A stretch of 64,000 nt of DNA from CAZWCX01 sp964632945 (GTDB lineage Bacteria; Planctomycetota; MHYJ01; WSZJ01; CAZWCX01), in NCBI GenBank assembly GCA_964632945.1, contig CAZWCX010000013.1, positions 23,499 through 87,498 on the forward strand, written 5' to 3'. The notes under the pieces were generated by a model. That model was not told the origin of the DNA. It worked only from the letters and a program-made list of their open reading frames with translations, and did no database searches. Below, in pieces: positions 54,865 to 63,952 of this stretch (positions are counted from its first letter, which is position 1; every line of letters begins with the position of its first letter). The position numbers were made by a program, and so were the translations under genes.

Positions 54865-56016
54865 GTGAGCGAGTACCCTGCTGCCGTCATCCTGCTCGCC
54901 CTCCTCGGGGCGGGCGCGGCGGCCATCCTCGCCACTCCGCGCGGTTGGCGCGCCGCCCTGGTCCTCGCCGAGCGTCCGCTCACCTGGCTCAGCCCCGTCT
55001 TGCTGGCGCTGCTCGTGCAATACGTGACTCGCCGATTCCTCGGACTCCTCCACGTGGAACCCGACCTCAGCGGCCGCAGCGCCCTTCAATTCTCCCTCCT
55101 GGTCGGCGCCCTCGGACTCGTCGAGTCGCTTCCGGTCCTGGCCGTTCTCTCCGGACAGATCGCGTTGATCCGCCGCGCCCTGGATGGAGTCGAGCCGTCC
55201 CCGGGAGACTTCTGGAACGGCATCCGCGCCAATTTCCCCACCCTCGTGGTCGTGCGCGTTTTGTTCGGTCTCATCGGCATGGTACTCCAGACGTTCCCGA
55301 TCCTGATTCCCTCGCAGTACCGTCTCGCCGGCTGGATCGGCGCGGGACTCGTCATCCTGGCGGCCAATGTGGAGATCCACGCGGTGGCGGCCCTGCTCGG
55401 CGCGGGACCCGCCGCGCCGAAGGACCTTTTCCAGCGCGTGGACCGGATCCCGCGCTCGCGCAAGTGGAGCCACCTGCTGCCGGTCGCGCTCCAATTGCTC
55501 GGCATGGGCGTGATCACGCTGTTTCCGGCCATGGTCGACACCCGCGAGGGCCGCGAGTCGATGACGGTGATGGGCTTCCACACCCTGTGCGTCTTCGACT
55601 ACGGCCTCGATGCGCACTGGTTTGCGGATCTCACCCGGGACATTGCCACCTTCAACCCGGGGCGAAGTCTCATGCTCTCCCTCCTCGGGGTGACGGTCGG
55701 GCTGTTCAGCGTGCTCCTGCTGACGATCCACATGCAGTTCCCCGTTCCCGCGCCGGACGCGGAGGATGCGGAAAAGGAAGGCGCGGGCGGCGCCGCTGCC
55801 CGCCCCGCGGTTGCCGGGTCGCGCGGCCCGGAAAACGCCGTCGCGGAGACCGCGACGGCAGGCCCGGTGGCGCCCATCCCCGACCGACCTGCGCGGGTGG
55901 ATGCCTCCCCGCCCGCCCCGGACCCCTCCCCCCCCGCGCCCGCACCGGTCCCGGCTGCCGGGGTCGAGGAGTCTGAACGAAAGAAGCGCCGCCACAAGCG
56001 CCGCAAGCGCCGCTGA
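54865..56016 (+). CDS. Hypothetical multi-pass membrane protein (GTG start)
   Basis: 383 residues. Start GTG after CGGAG, favoured over the ATG at 54799 by promoter position. Helices are seen at about 5-22, 36-55, 75-105, 128-145, 160-185 and further on (LLPVALQLLGMGVITLFPAM, SLLGVTVGLFSVLLLTIHMQ). The last 90 residues are Pro/Ala-rich and end in a cluster of Lys/Arg (KKRRHKRRKRR). No family recognised. The squalene-synthase-like gene begins 5 bases after its stop, so they are co-transcribed. Confidence 0.7.
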   Translation: MSEYPAAVILLALLGAGAAAILATPRGWRAALVLAERPLTWLSPVLLALLVQYVTRRFLGLLHVEPDLSGRSALQFSLLVGALGLVESLPVLAVLSGQIALIRRALDGVEPSPGDFWNGIRANFPTLVVVRVLFGLIGMVLQTFPILIPSQYRLAGWIGAGLVILAANVEIHAVAALLGAGPAAPKDLFQRVDRIPRSRKWSHLLPVALQLLGMGVITLFPAMVDTREGRESMTVMGFHTLCVFDYGLDAHWFADLTRDIATFNPGRSLMLSLLGVTVGLFSVLLLTIHMQFPVPAPDAEDAEKEGAGGAAARPAVAGSRGPENAVAETATAGPVAPIPDRPARVDASPPAPDPSPPAPAPVPAAGVEESERKKRRHKRRKRR

Positions 56017-56021
56017 CCGCC

Positions 56022-57065
56022 ATGCATGCAACCCCCGGCGGGATCCCTCTCGCCCCCCTGCTCAAGGCCACCAGCCGCTCGTTCTACCTGAGCCTCCGCT
56101 TCCTCCCCGTTGCCACGCGCCGGCCGGCCGCCACCGCCTACCTGCTCGCCCGCGCCGCCGACGGCATCGCCGACACCCCCCGCCTTCCCCCGCCCCGGCG
56201 ACTCGAACCCCTGCGCCGGTTCCGCGCTCTCCTCGACGACGACGGCCGTCCCTTCCCCGCCGCATTCCCCCCCGAGGCGGTCATCGAAGGCCAGGAAACC
56301 CCCGGCGAACGGGATCTCCTTCGCCGCCTCCCCGAAGCCCTCGCGGCGTTCCGCTCCCTCGAACCGGAAGACCGCAGCCTGGCCCGCGACGTCCTGCGCA
56401 CCCTCACCGGGGGCATGGTCGGGGACCTGGAGCGCTTCCCCGAAGCCGGCGGCGATCCGGGCGCCCTGGAGACGACCGAGGATCTCGACCGCTACACCTA
56501 CGCCGTGGCGGGATGCGTCGGAGAATTCTGGACCCGGCTGCATGCGCGCCACCTCCCCTCCCTCGCCGCATGCCCGCTGGAGGACCTCGTGCGCGAGGGG
56601 GTCGCCCTGGGAAAGGGACTCCAGCTCACCAACGTGCTGCGCGACTTGCCGCGCGATCTGCGCCGCGGCCGGTGCTACCTGCCGCGCACCGACCTCGCGC
56701 GGATCGGACTTGCGCCCGGCGACCTGCTCGATCCGGCCGCCGATCCCCGCCTCCGCCCCCTGCTGGAGGACTGGCTCGAGCGGGCGCTGCGGTCCCTGGA
56801 AGCGGGCGTCCGCTACTTGTCGCTCCTGCCGCCCGACGAAACACGGCTGCGCCTGACCGTCTGGTGGCCGCTCGCCCTGGGCGTCGCCACCCTCGGCCGG
56901 ATCCGCGCTGCGCCGAACCGACTGGACCCCGCAATTCTTCCGAAAGTCCCGCGCCGGTTCGTCTACGGAGTCATGGCCCGCTCCCTGCTCTTCGGCGTTT
57001 CCGACCGCGCGGTGGCGCGGCGATTCGATCGCCTGGCCCGGGAGGCCGGCTTTCCGCGCTCGTGA
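56022..57065 (+). CDS. Squalene/phytoene synthase-like head-to-head terpene synthase
   Basis: 347 residues. SRSFYLSLRFLP near the start, the first acidic motif in RAADGIAD (DxxxD), a central FWTRLH helix, and the second acidic motif in NVLRDLPRD are present with correct spacing, followed by RRGRCYLP. These are the substrate-Mg sites of trans-prenyl head-to-head condensing enzymes. It may join two farnesyl- or geranylgeranyl-diphosphates. The family includes squalene, hydroxysqualene and phytoene synthases; sequence alone does not settle which. It overlaps functionally with the lipid-related genes upstream and is followed by the fatty-acid block. Confidence 0.85.
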   Translation: MHATPGGIPLAPLLKATSRSFYLSLRFLPVATRRPAATAYLLARAADGIADTPRLPPPRRLEPLRRFRALLDDDGRPFPAAFPPEAVIEGQETPGERDLLRRLPEALAAFRSLEPEDRSLARDVLRTLTGGMVGDLERFPEAGGDPGALETTEDLDRYTYAVAGCVGEFWTRLHARHLPSLAACPLEDLVREGVALGKGLQLTNVLRDLPRDLRRGRCYLPRTDLARIGLAPGDLLDPAADPRLRPLLEDWLERALRSLEAGVRYLSLLPPDETRLRLTVWWPLALGVATLGRIRAAPNRLDPAILPKVPRRFVYGVMARSLLFGVSDRAVARRFDRLAREAGFPRS

Positions 57066-57146
57066 TCCGATGCGCGGCCGAGCACCCCGGCTACGGGGGC
57101 GGGAACCGACCCTTCCATCCCGGGCTCGACCGATCGCCTCGATCCG

Positions 57147-57175
57147 TTGACAAGCCCCGCCCCCCGTGCTAAAGT
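57147..57175 (+). promoter_or_regulatory. Near-consensus sigma70 promoter of the rpmF-fab block
   Basis: TTGACA (57147-57152), 17-base spacer, TAAAGT (57170-57175). The -35 is a perfect match. It is about 135 bases upstream of rpmF and the best promoter in the window. Confidence 0.8.
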
Positions 57176-57311
57176 AGCGGCCCTTTGGAATCCCCCGGCC
57201 TGATCGGGGTTTGTGTCGTACCCAGCGCTCCCGGCGGTCTCGGTGTTCCTGCGGCGCACGACCTGCGCCCCCCGGACGCCCCGGTCGCCCCGCACGGAAA
57301 GGAACACCTCC

Positions 57312-57485
57312 ATGCCGAATCCGAAGAGGAAGCACTCCAAGGCCCGCACCCGCCGGCGCCGCACCCACGACAAGTTGAAGGGAGTCAATCTGGTTCGCTG
57401 CGCGCAGTGCAACCAGTTGCACCTGCCGCATCGCGTCTGCGGGAATTGCGGCCACTACGGGAAAGAGGAAGTGGTCAAGCTGTAG
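57312..57485 (+). CDS. rpmF: Ribosomal protein bL32
   Basis: 57 residues. MPNPKRKHSKARTRRRRTHD is the standard L32 start; a zinc site is intact (CAQC and CGNC). It joins 23S rRNA in the large subunit. It is too short for many ORF finders in its true frame. The promoter is just upstream; plsX follows 9 bases after its stop, the conserved rpmF-plsX order that links ribosome and lipid production. Confidence 0.97.
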   Translation: MPNPKRKHSKARTRRRRTHDKLKGVNLVRCAQCNQLHLPHRVCGNCGHYGKEEVVKL

Positions 57486-57494
57486 AGGCCTGCA

Positions 57495-58505
57495 ATGCGG
57501 TTCGCCATCGACGCCATGGGGGGCGATCATGCGCCCAAGCAGATCGTCCTGGGCGCCGTGCAGGCGGCGCGGCGCTGGAGCGCCGCCCGGTTGACCCTGG
57601 TCGGCGATCCCGCCCGCATCGAGGCGGAATTGGCGTCGATCGGGGATCGTCCCGCCAACATCGACGTGGAGCCGGCCACCCAGGTCGTGGGGATGGAGGA
57701 ACACGTCAAGGACGCGATCCGGAAAAAGCCCGACAGCTCGATGCAGAAGGCCGTCAACCTCGTCCGAGACGGGAAGGCGGACGGCGTCATCTCGGCCGGG
57801 CATACCGGCGTCGCGGTGGCCTCGAGCACGCTCACGCTGGGGACCCTGCCCGGGATCAAGCGTCCGGGCATCGCCGTGCCGATGCCCACCGAATCCGGCT
57901 TCACGACCCTGATCGACGTCGGCGCCAACATCTACCCCAAGCCGGAGCATCTGCTTCAGTACGCCTACATGGGCGCGGCGTACGCGAAGATCATGCGCAG
58001 CCTCGACCGCACGCCGACGGTCGGCCTGCTCTCGATCGGCGAAGAGGAAGGCAAGGGGAATGAGCTGGTCCAGCGGGCCACCGAACTGCTTTCCGCCGCG
58101 CCCTTCGACTTCAACGGCAACGTCGAAGGCAACGACATCTTCAAGGGGAAATCCGACGTCATCGTGTGCGAGGGGTTCGTCGGCAACACGGTGTTGAAGG
58201 CGTGCGAGGGGTGCGCGGAAACCGTGCTCCGGATCGCCAAGGCGGAGCTCGGCGCGCTGCTCTCGGCGGGGGGCGGGGGCGGCATCGGGGCGGATGCCGC
58301 GAAGAGTTTTCTGGGCAAGATCCGCGCGCGGCTCGACTATGCGCAATACGGAGGGGCTCCGCTCCTCGGCGTCAACGGGCTCTGCATCATCAGCCACGGC
58401 CGATCCGAGGCGGTGGCGATCGAGAACGCCGTCCGTGTCGCCATCGAACTGACGCAGGCGCGTCTCAACGAGCAGATCCAGAAATCCCTGTCGTCGAACT
58501 CCTGA
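57495..58505 (+). CDS. plsX: Phosphate acyltransferase PlsX
   Basis: 336 residues. The N-terminal AIDAMGGDHAPK signature and the GFVGNTVLKACEG and ISHGRSEAVAIENAV blocks are typical. It converts acyl-ACP to acyl-phosphate, the first step in phospholipid acylation with PlsY/PlsC. It lies 9 bases after rpmF and shares the promoter at 57147. Usual length for the family, no oddities. Confidence 0.97.
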   Translation: MRFAIDAMGGDHAPKQIVLGAVQAARRWSAARLTLVGDPARIEAELASIGDRPANIDVEPATQVVGMEEHVKDAIRKKPDSSMQKAVNLVRDGKADGVISAGHTGVAVASSTLTLGTLPGIKRPGIAVPMPTESGFTTLIDVGANIYPKPEHLLQYAYMGAAYAKIMRSLDRTPTVGLLSIGEEEGKGNELVQRATELLSAAPFDFNGNVEGNDIFKGKSDVIVCEGFVGNTVLKACEGCAETVLRIAKAELGALLSAGGGGGIGADAAKSFLGKIRARLDYAQYGGAPLLGVNGLCIISHGRSEAVAIENAVRVAIELTQARLNEQIQKSLSSNS

Positions 58506-58579
58506 CGGCCGCCCCGTCCTGGTCCGCAGGGCGGGGGGTTCCCCGGTTTCGAGTCGCGCTTCGCCCCGGAGGGCAACGG

Positions 58580-59569
58580 ATGGACAAGATTCGCCCGGTC
58601 GGCATCTTCGGCACCGGCATGTGCCTGCCCGACAAGGTCCTTTCCAACGCCGACCTCGAGAAGATGGTCGACACGAGCGACGAGTGGATCGTGTCGCGCA
58701 CGGGGATCCGCGAGCGCCGCATCGCTCCCCCCGACGTCAACACGAGCGACCTGGCCGCCGAAGCCGGGCGCAAGGCGCTCGAGATGGCCGGCGTGAAGCC
58801 CGAAGAAGTCGACCTGCTGATCCTCGGGACCATCACGCCGGACATGGTGTTGCCGGCGTGCGCCTGTCTCGTGCAGGAGAAAGTGGGGGCCAAGCGCGCG
58901 GCCGCGTTCGATCTGACCGCCGCGTGCACCGGATTCGTCTACGGACTCACGGTCGGTTGGCAGTTCATCGCCGCCCGGCAGTGCGAGACGGTGCTGGTGA
59001 TCGGGGCGGAGACTCTGTCCCGCGTGATGGACTACACGGACCGCTCCACCTGCGTGATCTTCGGCGACGGCGCGGGGGCGATGGTTCTGCGGCCGACGCA
59101 GGGCGACGAGCACCGCATCCTCGCCGCGTGCATGGGTTCGGAGGGGAACGAGGAAGCGATGTCGATCCCCGCCAGCGGCGCGCGCTGCCCCGCGAGCCGC
59201 GAAACCGTCGAAGGCCGCCAGCATTTCGTGAAGATGAAGGGGAATTCGATTTTCCGGTTCGCGGTCACGACGATGACGGAGATGGTGGAGCGTGCGGTCG
59301 AGAAGGCGGGCTACAAGGTTTCCGACATCGACGTGCTGGTGCCCCACCAGGTGAATCACCGGATCCTGGAGTCGGCCTCGGAGAAGCTCAACTTCCCCAT
59401 GGACAAGATGGTGATCAACATCGCCCAGTACGGCAACACCTCCGCCGGTTCCGTGCCGATCGCGTTCGATGAGGCCGTGCGCAACGGCCGGATCAAGAAG
59501 GGCGACCTGGTGGTGATGGTCGCCTTCGGCGGCGGCCTCACCTGGGGCAGCGCCGCGGTGCGCTGGTAG
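58580..59569 (+). CDS. fabH: 3-oxoacyl-ACP synthase III (FabH)
   Basis: 329 residues, ATG 58580 after GGAGGGCAAC. Catalytic triad: Cys in DLTAACTGF (about 116), His in PHQVNHR (about 256) and Asn in QYGNTSAGS (about 285). DTSDEWIVSRTGIRERR and GGGLTWGSA are family signatures. It begins fatty-acid synthesis by joining acetyl-CoA with malonyl-ACP. Third in the fab block, with 74 bases to plsX. Confidence 0.97.
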   Translation: MDKIRPVGIFGTGMCLPDKVLSNADLEKMVDTSDEWIVSRTGIRERRIAPPDVNTSDLAAEAGRKALEMAGVKPEEVDLLILGTITPDMVLPACACLVQEKVGAKRAAAFDLTAACTGFVYGLTVGWQFIAARQCETVLVIGAETLSRVMDYTDRSTCVIFGDGAGAMVLRPTQGDEHRILAACMGSEGNEEAMSIPASGARCPASRETVEGRQHFVKMKGNSIFRFAVTTMTEMVERAVEKAGYKVSDIDVLVPHQVNHRILESASEKLNFPMDKMVINIAQYGNTSAGSVPIAFDEAVRNGRIKKGDLVVMVAFGGGLTWGSAAVRW

Positions 59570-59674
59570 CATTCCGGGGCCGCGCCCGTCGAGGGCGGCC
59601 CGGGGGCGCGACCGCCGGGCGGCGGTTCGAGCCCCCTCCCGTTCCATCCGGCGACGAAGCGCAGAGGACGTCCC

Positions 59675-60616
59675 ATGCCGAAGATTCTGGCTCTCTTCCC
59701 CGGTCAGGGCGCGCAGGTGGTGGGGATGGGCAAGGCCCTCGCGGAGGCCAGCCCGGCCGCGCGCGCGGTGTTCGCCCGCGCCGACGAGGTGCTGGGGTTG
59801 AACCTCGCCGCGCTCTGCTTCGAGGGTCCGCAGGAGACCCTGAATCGCACCGAGGTGTGCCAGCCCGCCATCTATGTGCACTCCTGCGCCGTCCTCGCCG
59901 CGTGCGCGGAGAAGGGCCGGCCGCTCTCCGCCGCCGCGGCCGCGGGGTTGAGCCTGGGGGAGTACACCGCGGTCCATTTCGCCGGCGCCCTCTCCTTCGA
60001 AGACGGCCTGCGCCTTGTGCGTCGGCGCGGCGAACTGATGCAGCAGGCGTGCGACCGGAAGCCCAGCGCGATGGCCACCGTGCTCGGACTCGACGCCGAC
60101 ACGCTGGCCAAGGCGTGCGCGACCGCCTCGACGCAGGGGGTGATCGTGATGGCAAACTTCCTCGCCGCCGGGCAGATCGCGATCTCCGGGGAAACCGCGG
60201 CCGTCGAGGCCGCCTGCCTGAAGGCCCGCGAACTCGGCGCCTCGCGCACGGTCCCCCTCCCGGTCGCCGGGGCTTTCCACTCCCCCCTGATGGAGCCGGC
60301 GGCCCAGGAACTTCGCAACGAGCTTGCTCGCTGCACGATCCTGGACCCGAAGATTCCCGTTCTCCCCAACGTCACCGCAGTCCCGGCCGTGTCCGCAGCG
60401 CAGATCCGGGAATTGCTCGGCCGCCAGATCACCCAACCCGTGCTCTGGGAGGCGTCGATGCGCCACGCCCTGACGGAGGGCTTCGACACCTTCGTCGAAC
60501 TGGGCCCGGGACGCACGCTCACGGGAATCGTGCGCAAGATGGATCGCAACGTGCGCGGTTTCGCCGCCCAGGATCCCGACGGGCTGGCCGAGATGTGCGC
60601 GGCGCTGTGCGCCTAG
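59675..60616 (+). CDS. fabD: Malonyl-CoA:ACP transacylase (FabD)
   Basis: 313 residues. FPGQGAQVVGMG near the start, active Ser in GLSLGEYTAVHF (about 93), Arg in the following RRRGELMQQA segment, and His in GAFHSPLM. It loads malonyl groups on ACP. Fourth gene of the block; 105 bases after fabH, 70 bases before fabG. Confidence 0.97.
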   Translation: MPKILALFPGQGAQVVGMGKALAEASPAARAVFARADEVLGLNLAALCFEGPQETLNRTEVCQPAIYVHSCAVLAACAEKGRPLSAAAAAGLSLGEYTAVHFAGALSFEDGLRLVRRRGELMQQACDRKPSAMATVLGLDADTLAKACATASTQGVIVMANFLAAGQIAISGETAAVEAACLKARELGASRTVPLPVAGAFHSPLMEPAAQELRNELARCTILDPKIPVLPNVTAVPAVSAAQIRELLGRQITQPVLWEASMRHALTEGFDTFVELGPGRTLTGIVRKMDRNVRGFAAQDPDGLAEMCAALCA

Positions 60617-60686
60617 CCGACGCAAGCGAAACGTCCGGACCCGCGCGGCGTCCGGCCGCGTGCGGAAATCGCGAAGGGAGGGATTC

Positions 60687-61433
60687 ATGTCCACGCTCAC
60701 CGGCAAGGTCGCTCTCGTCACCGGCGCCTCGCGCGGCATCGGCAAGGCCATCGCGCTCGCCCTGGCCGACGCCGGCGCCGACCTGGCCGCGGTGGCCACC
60801 AACGCCGGCCTGCTCGAGGAAGTGTGCGCCGCCGCGCGCGGGAAGGGACGCAAGGCGATCGCGCAGACCGCCGACGTCTCCGTCGCCGCCGATGCCGAGA
60901 AGGCGGTCGAGCGGACCCTCGCCGAACTCGGCCGCCTGGACATCCTCGTCAACAACGCCGGCATCACGCGCGACAACCTGCTCATGCGCATGAAGGCGGA
61001 GGACTGGCAGAAGGTTCTGGACGTGAACCTGGGCAGCGTCTTCCACTTCACCAAGGCGGTCACGCGGCCCATGATGAAGCAGCGCGCCGGCCGCATCATC
61101 AACATTACCTCGGTGGTGGGACTGATGGGCAACGCCGGACAGGCGAACTACGCCGCGTCCAAGGGGGGCGTAGTCGCCTTCACCAAGAGCGCGGCGCGCG
61201 AGCTCGGTTCCCGCAACATCACCGTCAACGCGATCGCCCCCGGCTTCATCACCACCGACATGACCGCCGCGCTGACCGAGGAGCAGAAGGCCGCCATGCT
61301 CGGGCAGATTCCCCTCGCGCGCCTCGGCGCCCCGGAGGACGTGGCGGGGGCCGTGCTCTTCCTCGCGAGCGACGCTGCCGCCTACGTTACGGGACAGGTC
61401 CTCTCGGTCGACGGTGGGATGTTCATGGCATGA
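60687..61433 (+). CDS. fabG: 3-oxoacyl-ACP reductase (FabG)
   Basis: 248 residues; start at the ATG after GGGAGGG rather than the longer frame. TGASRGIGKA, NNAGITRDNL, Ser in NITSVVGLMG, Tyr-Lys in YAASKGG, and GFITTDMTAAL are all complete. It reduces 3-ketoacyl-ACP using NADPH. Its stop overlaps the start of the carboxyltransferase gene (ATGA), so translation is coupled. The acyl carrier protein gene that often follows fabG is not here. Confidence 0.97.
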   Translation: MSTLTGKVALVTGASRGIGKAIALALADAGADLAAVATNAGLLEEVCAAARGKGRKAIAQTADVSVAADAEKAVERTLAELGRLDILVNNAGITRDNLLMRMKAEDWQKVLDVNLGSVFHFTKAVTRPMMKQRAGRIINITSVVGLMGNAGQANYAASKGGVVAFTKSAARELGSRNITVNAIAPGFITTDMTAALTEEQKAAMLGQIPLARLGAPEDVAGAVLFLASDAAAYVTGQVLSVDGGMFMA

Positions 61434-62977
61434 CGAATCCGCGCCAGCAACGCCTCGACGACCTGCGCGCCCGCGCCCTCCTCGGCGGCGGGACCGAACG
61501 CATCGAGAAACAACATGCCGCGGGGAAGCTCACGGCCCGCGAGCGCATCGACCTCCTCCTCGACCCGGGATCGTTCGAGGAGATCGACATGTTCGTCCAG
61601 CACGACTGCGAGCGCTTCGGCATGGGGGCGTCCAAGATCCCGGGCGACGGCGTGGTCACCGGCTTTGGCCGCATCGACGGCCGGAACACGGCCGTCTTCT
61701 CGCAGGATTTCACCGTCTTCGGCGGCTCCCTGGGCAAGATGCACGCCGCCAAGATCTGCAAGCTCATGGACACCGCCATGAAGGTCGGCCTCCCGGTGAT
61801 CGGGCTCAACGATTCCGGCGGGGCGCGCATCCAGGAGGGGGTCGAATCGCTCGGCGGATACGCCGAAATCTTCCTTCGCAACACCCTCGCATCCGGCGTG
61901 GTGCCGCAGATCAGCGCCATCTTCGGCCCGTGCGCAGGCGGGGCCGTCTACTCGCCGGCGATCACCGATTTCATCTTCATGGTCGAGCGGACCAGCCACA
62001 TGTTCGTGACCGGCCCGGCCGTGATCAAGTCCGTCACCCACGAGGAAGTTTCGTTCGAAGACCTCGGCGGCGCGGGCGTCCACAGCATGACCTCCGGGGT
62101 GGCCCACTTTGCGGCCGCCGACGAACCCGCCTGCCTGCGCTCGATTCGCCGCCTGCTTTCCTTCCTGCCCTCCAACAACCTGGATCCCGCCCCGCGGGTC
62201 CCCACCCAGGACGATCCGTTCCGCGCCGATCCCGAACTGCAGGACCTCGTCCCCGACAACCCGCAGAAGCCGTACGACATGCGCGACATCATCCACCGCG
62301 TGGTCGACGACGGCGAGTTCATGGAAGTGCACGCCGATTTCGCGCGCAACCTCCTCGTCGGCTTCGCACGCTTCGCCGGCCAGAGCGTGGGCATCGTCGC
62401 GCAGCAGCCCGCCGTCCTCGCCGGCTGCCTCGACATCAACTCGTCGATCAAGGGCGCACGCTTCATCCGCTTTTGCGACGCCTTCAACATCCCCCTGGTT
62501 TCCTTCGTCGACGTCCCGGGCTTTCTGCCCGGCGTGGCCCAGGAGCACGGCGGCATCATCAAGAACGGCGCCAAGTTGCTCTACGCCTATTGCGAAGCGA
62601 CCGTGCCGAAGATCACCTTCATCACGCGCAAGGCCTACGGCGGCGCATACGACGTCATGTCCTCCAAGCACATCCGCGGCGACCTCAACTACGCCTGGCC
62701 GACCGCGGAGATCGCGGTGATGGGGCCCGAGGGGGCGGTCAACATCATCTTCAAGAAGGAGATCGACGCCGCCTCCGATCCGGAGGCGCGCCGCGCCGAA
62801 CGCATCGCCGAATACCGGGAGAAGTTCGCCAACCCGTACATTGCGGCCGAAAAGGGATACCTCGATGCCATCATCCAGCCGATGGAGACCCGCGCCCGCG
62901 TCGTCCGCGGCCTCGATCTGCTGAAATCGAAGCGCCAGACCAATCCGCCGAAGAAGCACGGCAACATCCCGCTGTGA
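61430..62977 (+). CDS. Acyl-CoA carboxylase carboxyltransferase subunit (PccB/AccD5-like)
   Basis: 515 residues. Two crotonase-fold halves are present: ARERIDLLLDPGSFEEIDMF, VFGGSLGKMHAAKICKLMD, NDSGGARIQEGV, GPCAGGAVYSPAITDF in the first, and SFVDVPGFLPGVAQEHGGII, KAYGGAYDVMSSKHIRGDLN, AEIAVMGPEGAVNIIF in the second. It is the propionyl/acetyl-CoA type, fusing what AccD and AccA do separately. It needs a biotin carboxylase/carrier subunit, not present here. Coupled to fabG by ATGA, so it may supply malonyl-CoA for this block. Substrate range (acetyl- or propionyl-CoA) cannot be read from sequence by eye. Confidence 0.93.
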   Translation: MTNPRQQRLDDLRARALLGGGTERIEKQHAAGKLTARERIDLLLDPGSFEEIDMFVQHDCERFGMGASKIPGDGVVTGFGRIDGRNTAVFSQDFTVFGGSLGKMHAAKICKLMDTAMKVGLPVIGLNDSGGARIQEGVESLGGYAEIFLRNTLASGVVPQISAIFGPCAGGAVYSPAITDFIFMVERTSHMFVTGPAVIKSVTHEEVSFEDLGGAGVHSMTSGVAHFAAADEPACLRSIRRLLSFLPSNNLDPAPRVPTQDDPFRADPELQDLVPDNPQKPYDMRDIIHRVVDDGEFMEVHADFARNLLVGFARFAGQSVGIVAQQPAVLAGCLDINSSIKGARFIRFCDAFNIPLVSFVDVPGFLPGVAQEHGGIIKNGAKLLYAYCEATVPKITFITRKAYGGAYDVMSSKHIRGDLNYAWPTAEIAVMGPEGAVNIIFKKEIDAASDPEARRAERIAEYREKFANPYIAAEKGYLDAIIQPMETRARVVRGLDLLKSKRQTNPPKKHGNIPL

Positions 62978-63040
62978 TCGCGGCCGTACCCGCCCCCCGC
63001 CGGCGGGCCGGGATCCCCTGTCCGCCACCGGAGGTCGCCC

Positions 63041-63952
63041 GTGCGCCGCCACCTCGTCACCCGTCCCGGACGACTGCTCGAGACCCTGTACGAGGCCTTT
63101 CCCGAGAGCCCGCGCGGCCGCCTGAAGCAGGCCCTCCGGCACGCCCTGGTCTCCGTCAACGGCGCCCCCGCGACCCGGCACGACCATCCCGTCGCCCCGG
63201 GCGACCGCATCGAGGTGGCCGGCGCCCCGCCCGCGTCCGTGCGCAAGACCGCCGCGCACACCCCCTTCCCCATCGTGCACGAGGACGACACCCTCCTGGT
63301 CATCGACAAGCCCGCCGGACTCCTCACCATGGCCACGGACGAGGAGAAGGAACGCACGGCCTACCACGCGCTCACGGATTACGTCCGCGCCGCGACGCGC
63401 GACCCCGAGGCCCGCATCTTCATCGTCCACCGCCTGGACCGCGAAGTGTCCGGTCTCTGCCTGTTCGCGCGCACCGAATCCGCCAAGCGCGCGCTGCAGG
63501 ACGGCTGGGAAGAAGTCGAAAAACGCTACTTCGCGATCGTCTCCGGACGCCTCGACCCGCCCGAGGGGGAGATCCGCAGCCGGTTGGCCGAGGACGAGCG
63601 CAGCCTGCGCGTCTTCAGCACCCGACGCCGCCCCGATTCCAAGGCCGCCGTCACCCGATACCGCACCGTCCGCGCCGCGGGACGATATTCGCTGCTCGAG
63701 ATCCACCTGGTCACCGGGCGAAAGAACCAGATCCGCGTCCACCTGCAGGACCTGGGGCATCCGATCGTCGGCGATCGCAAGTACGGACATCCGGCCGACC
63801 CGGCCGGACGCATCGCGCTCCACGCCTGCGCCCTCTCCTTCGACCATCCGGTGTCCGGCGACCGCATCATGCTCACCCGCCCCCTGCCCCGCGCCCTCGA
63901 GGCCCTCGTCCCTCCGCCCGGACGGGATCGCCCCCGCGACCGGCGGCGCTAG
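63041..63952 (+). CDS. RluA-family pseudouridine synthase
   Basis: 303 residues, GTG start. An S4-like RNA-binding region (RGRLKQALRHALVSVNG) precedes the catalytic domain. DTLLVIDKPAGLL is motif I and the catalytic Asp lies in VHRLDREVSG (about 133). GRKNQIRVHLQDLGHPIVGD is motif III. It converts uridine to pseudouridine in rRNA or tRNA; target unknown. The TAG stop is the start of repeat copy C. Confidence 0.92.
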   Translation: MRRHLVTRPGRLLETLYEAFPESPRGRLKQALRHALVSVNGAPATRHDHPVAPGDRIEVAGAPPASVRKTAAHTPFPIVHEDDTLLVIDKPAGLLTMATDEEKERTAYHALTDYVRAATRDPEARIFIVHRLDREVSGLCLFARTESAKRALQDGWEEVEKRYFAIVSGRLDPPEGEIRSRLAEDERSLRVFSTRRRPDSKAAVTRYRTVRAAGRYSLLEIHLVTGRKNQIRVHLQDLGHPIVGDRKYGHPADPAGRIALHACALSFDHPVSGDRIMLTRPLPRALEALVPPPGRDRPRDRRR

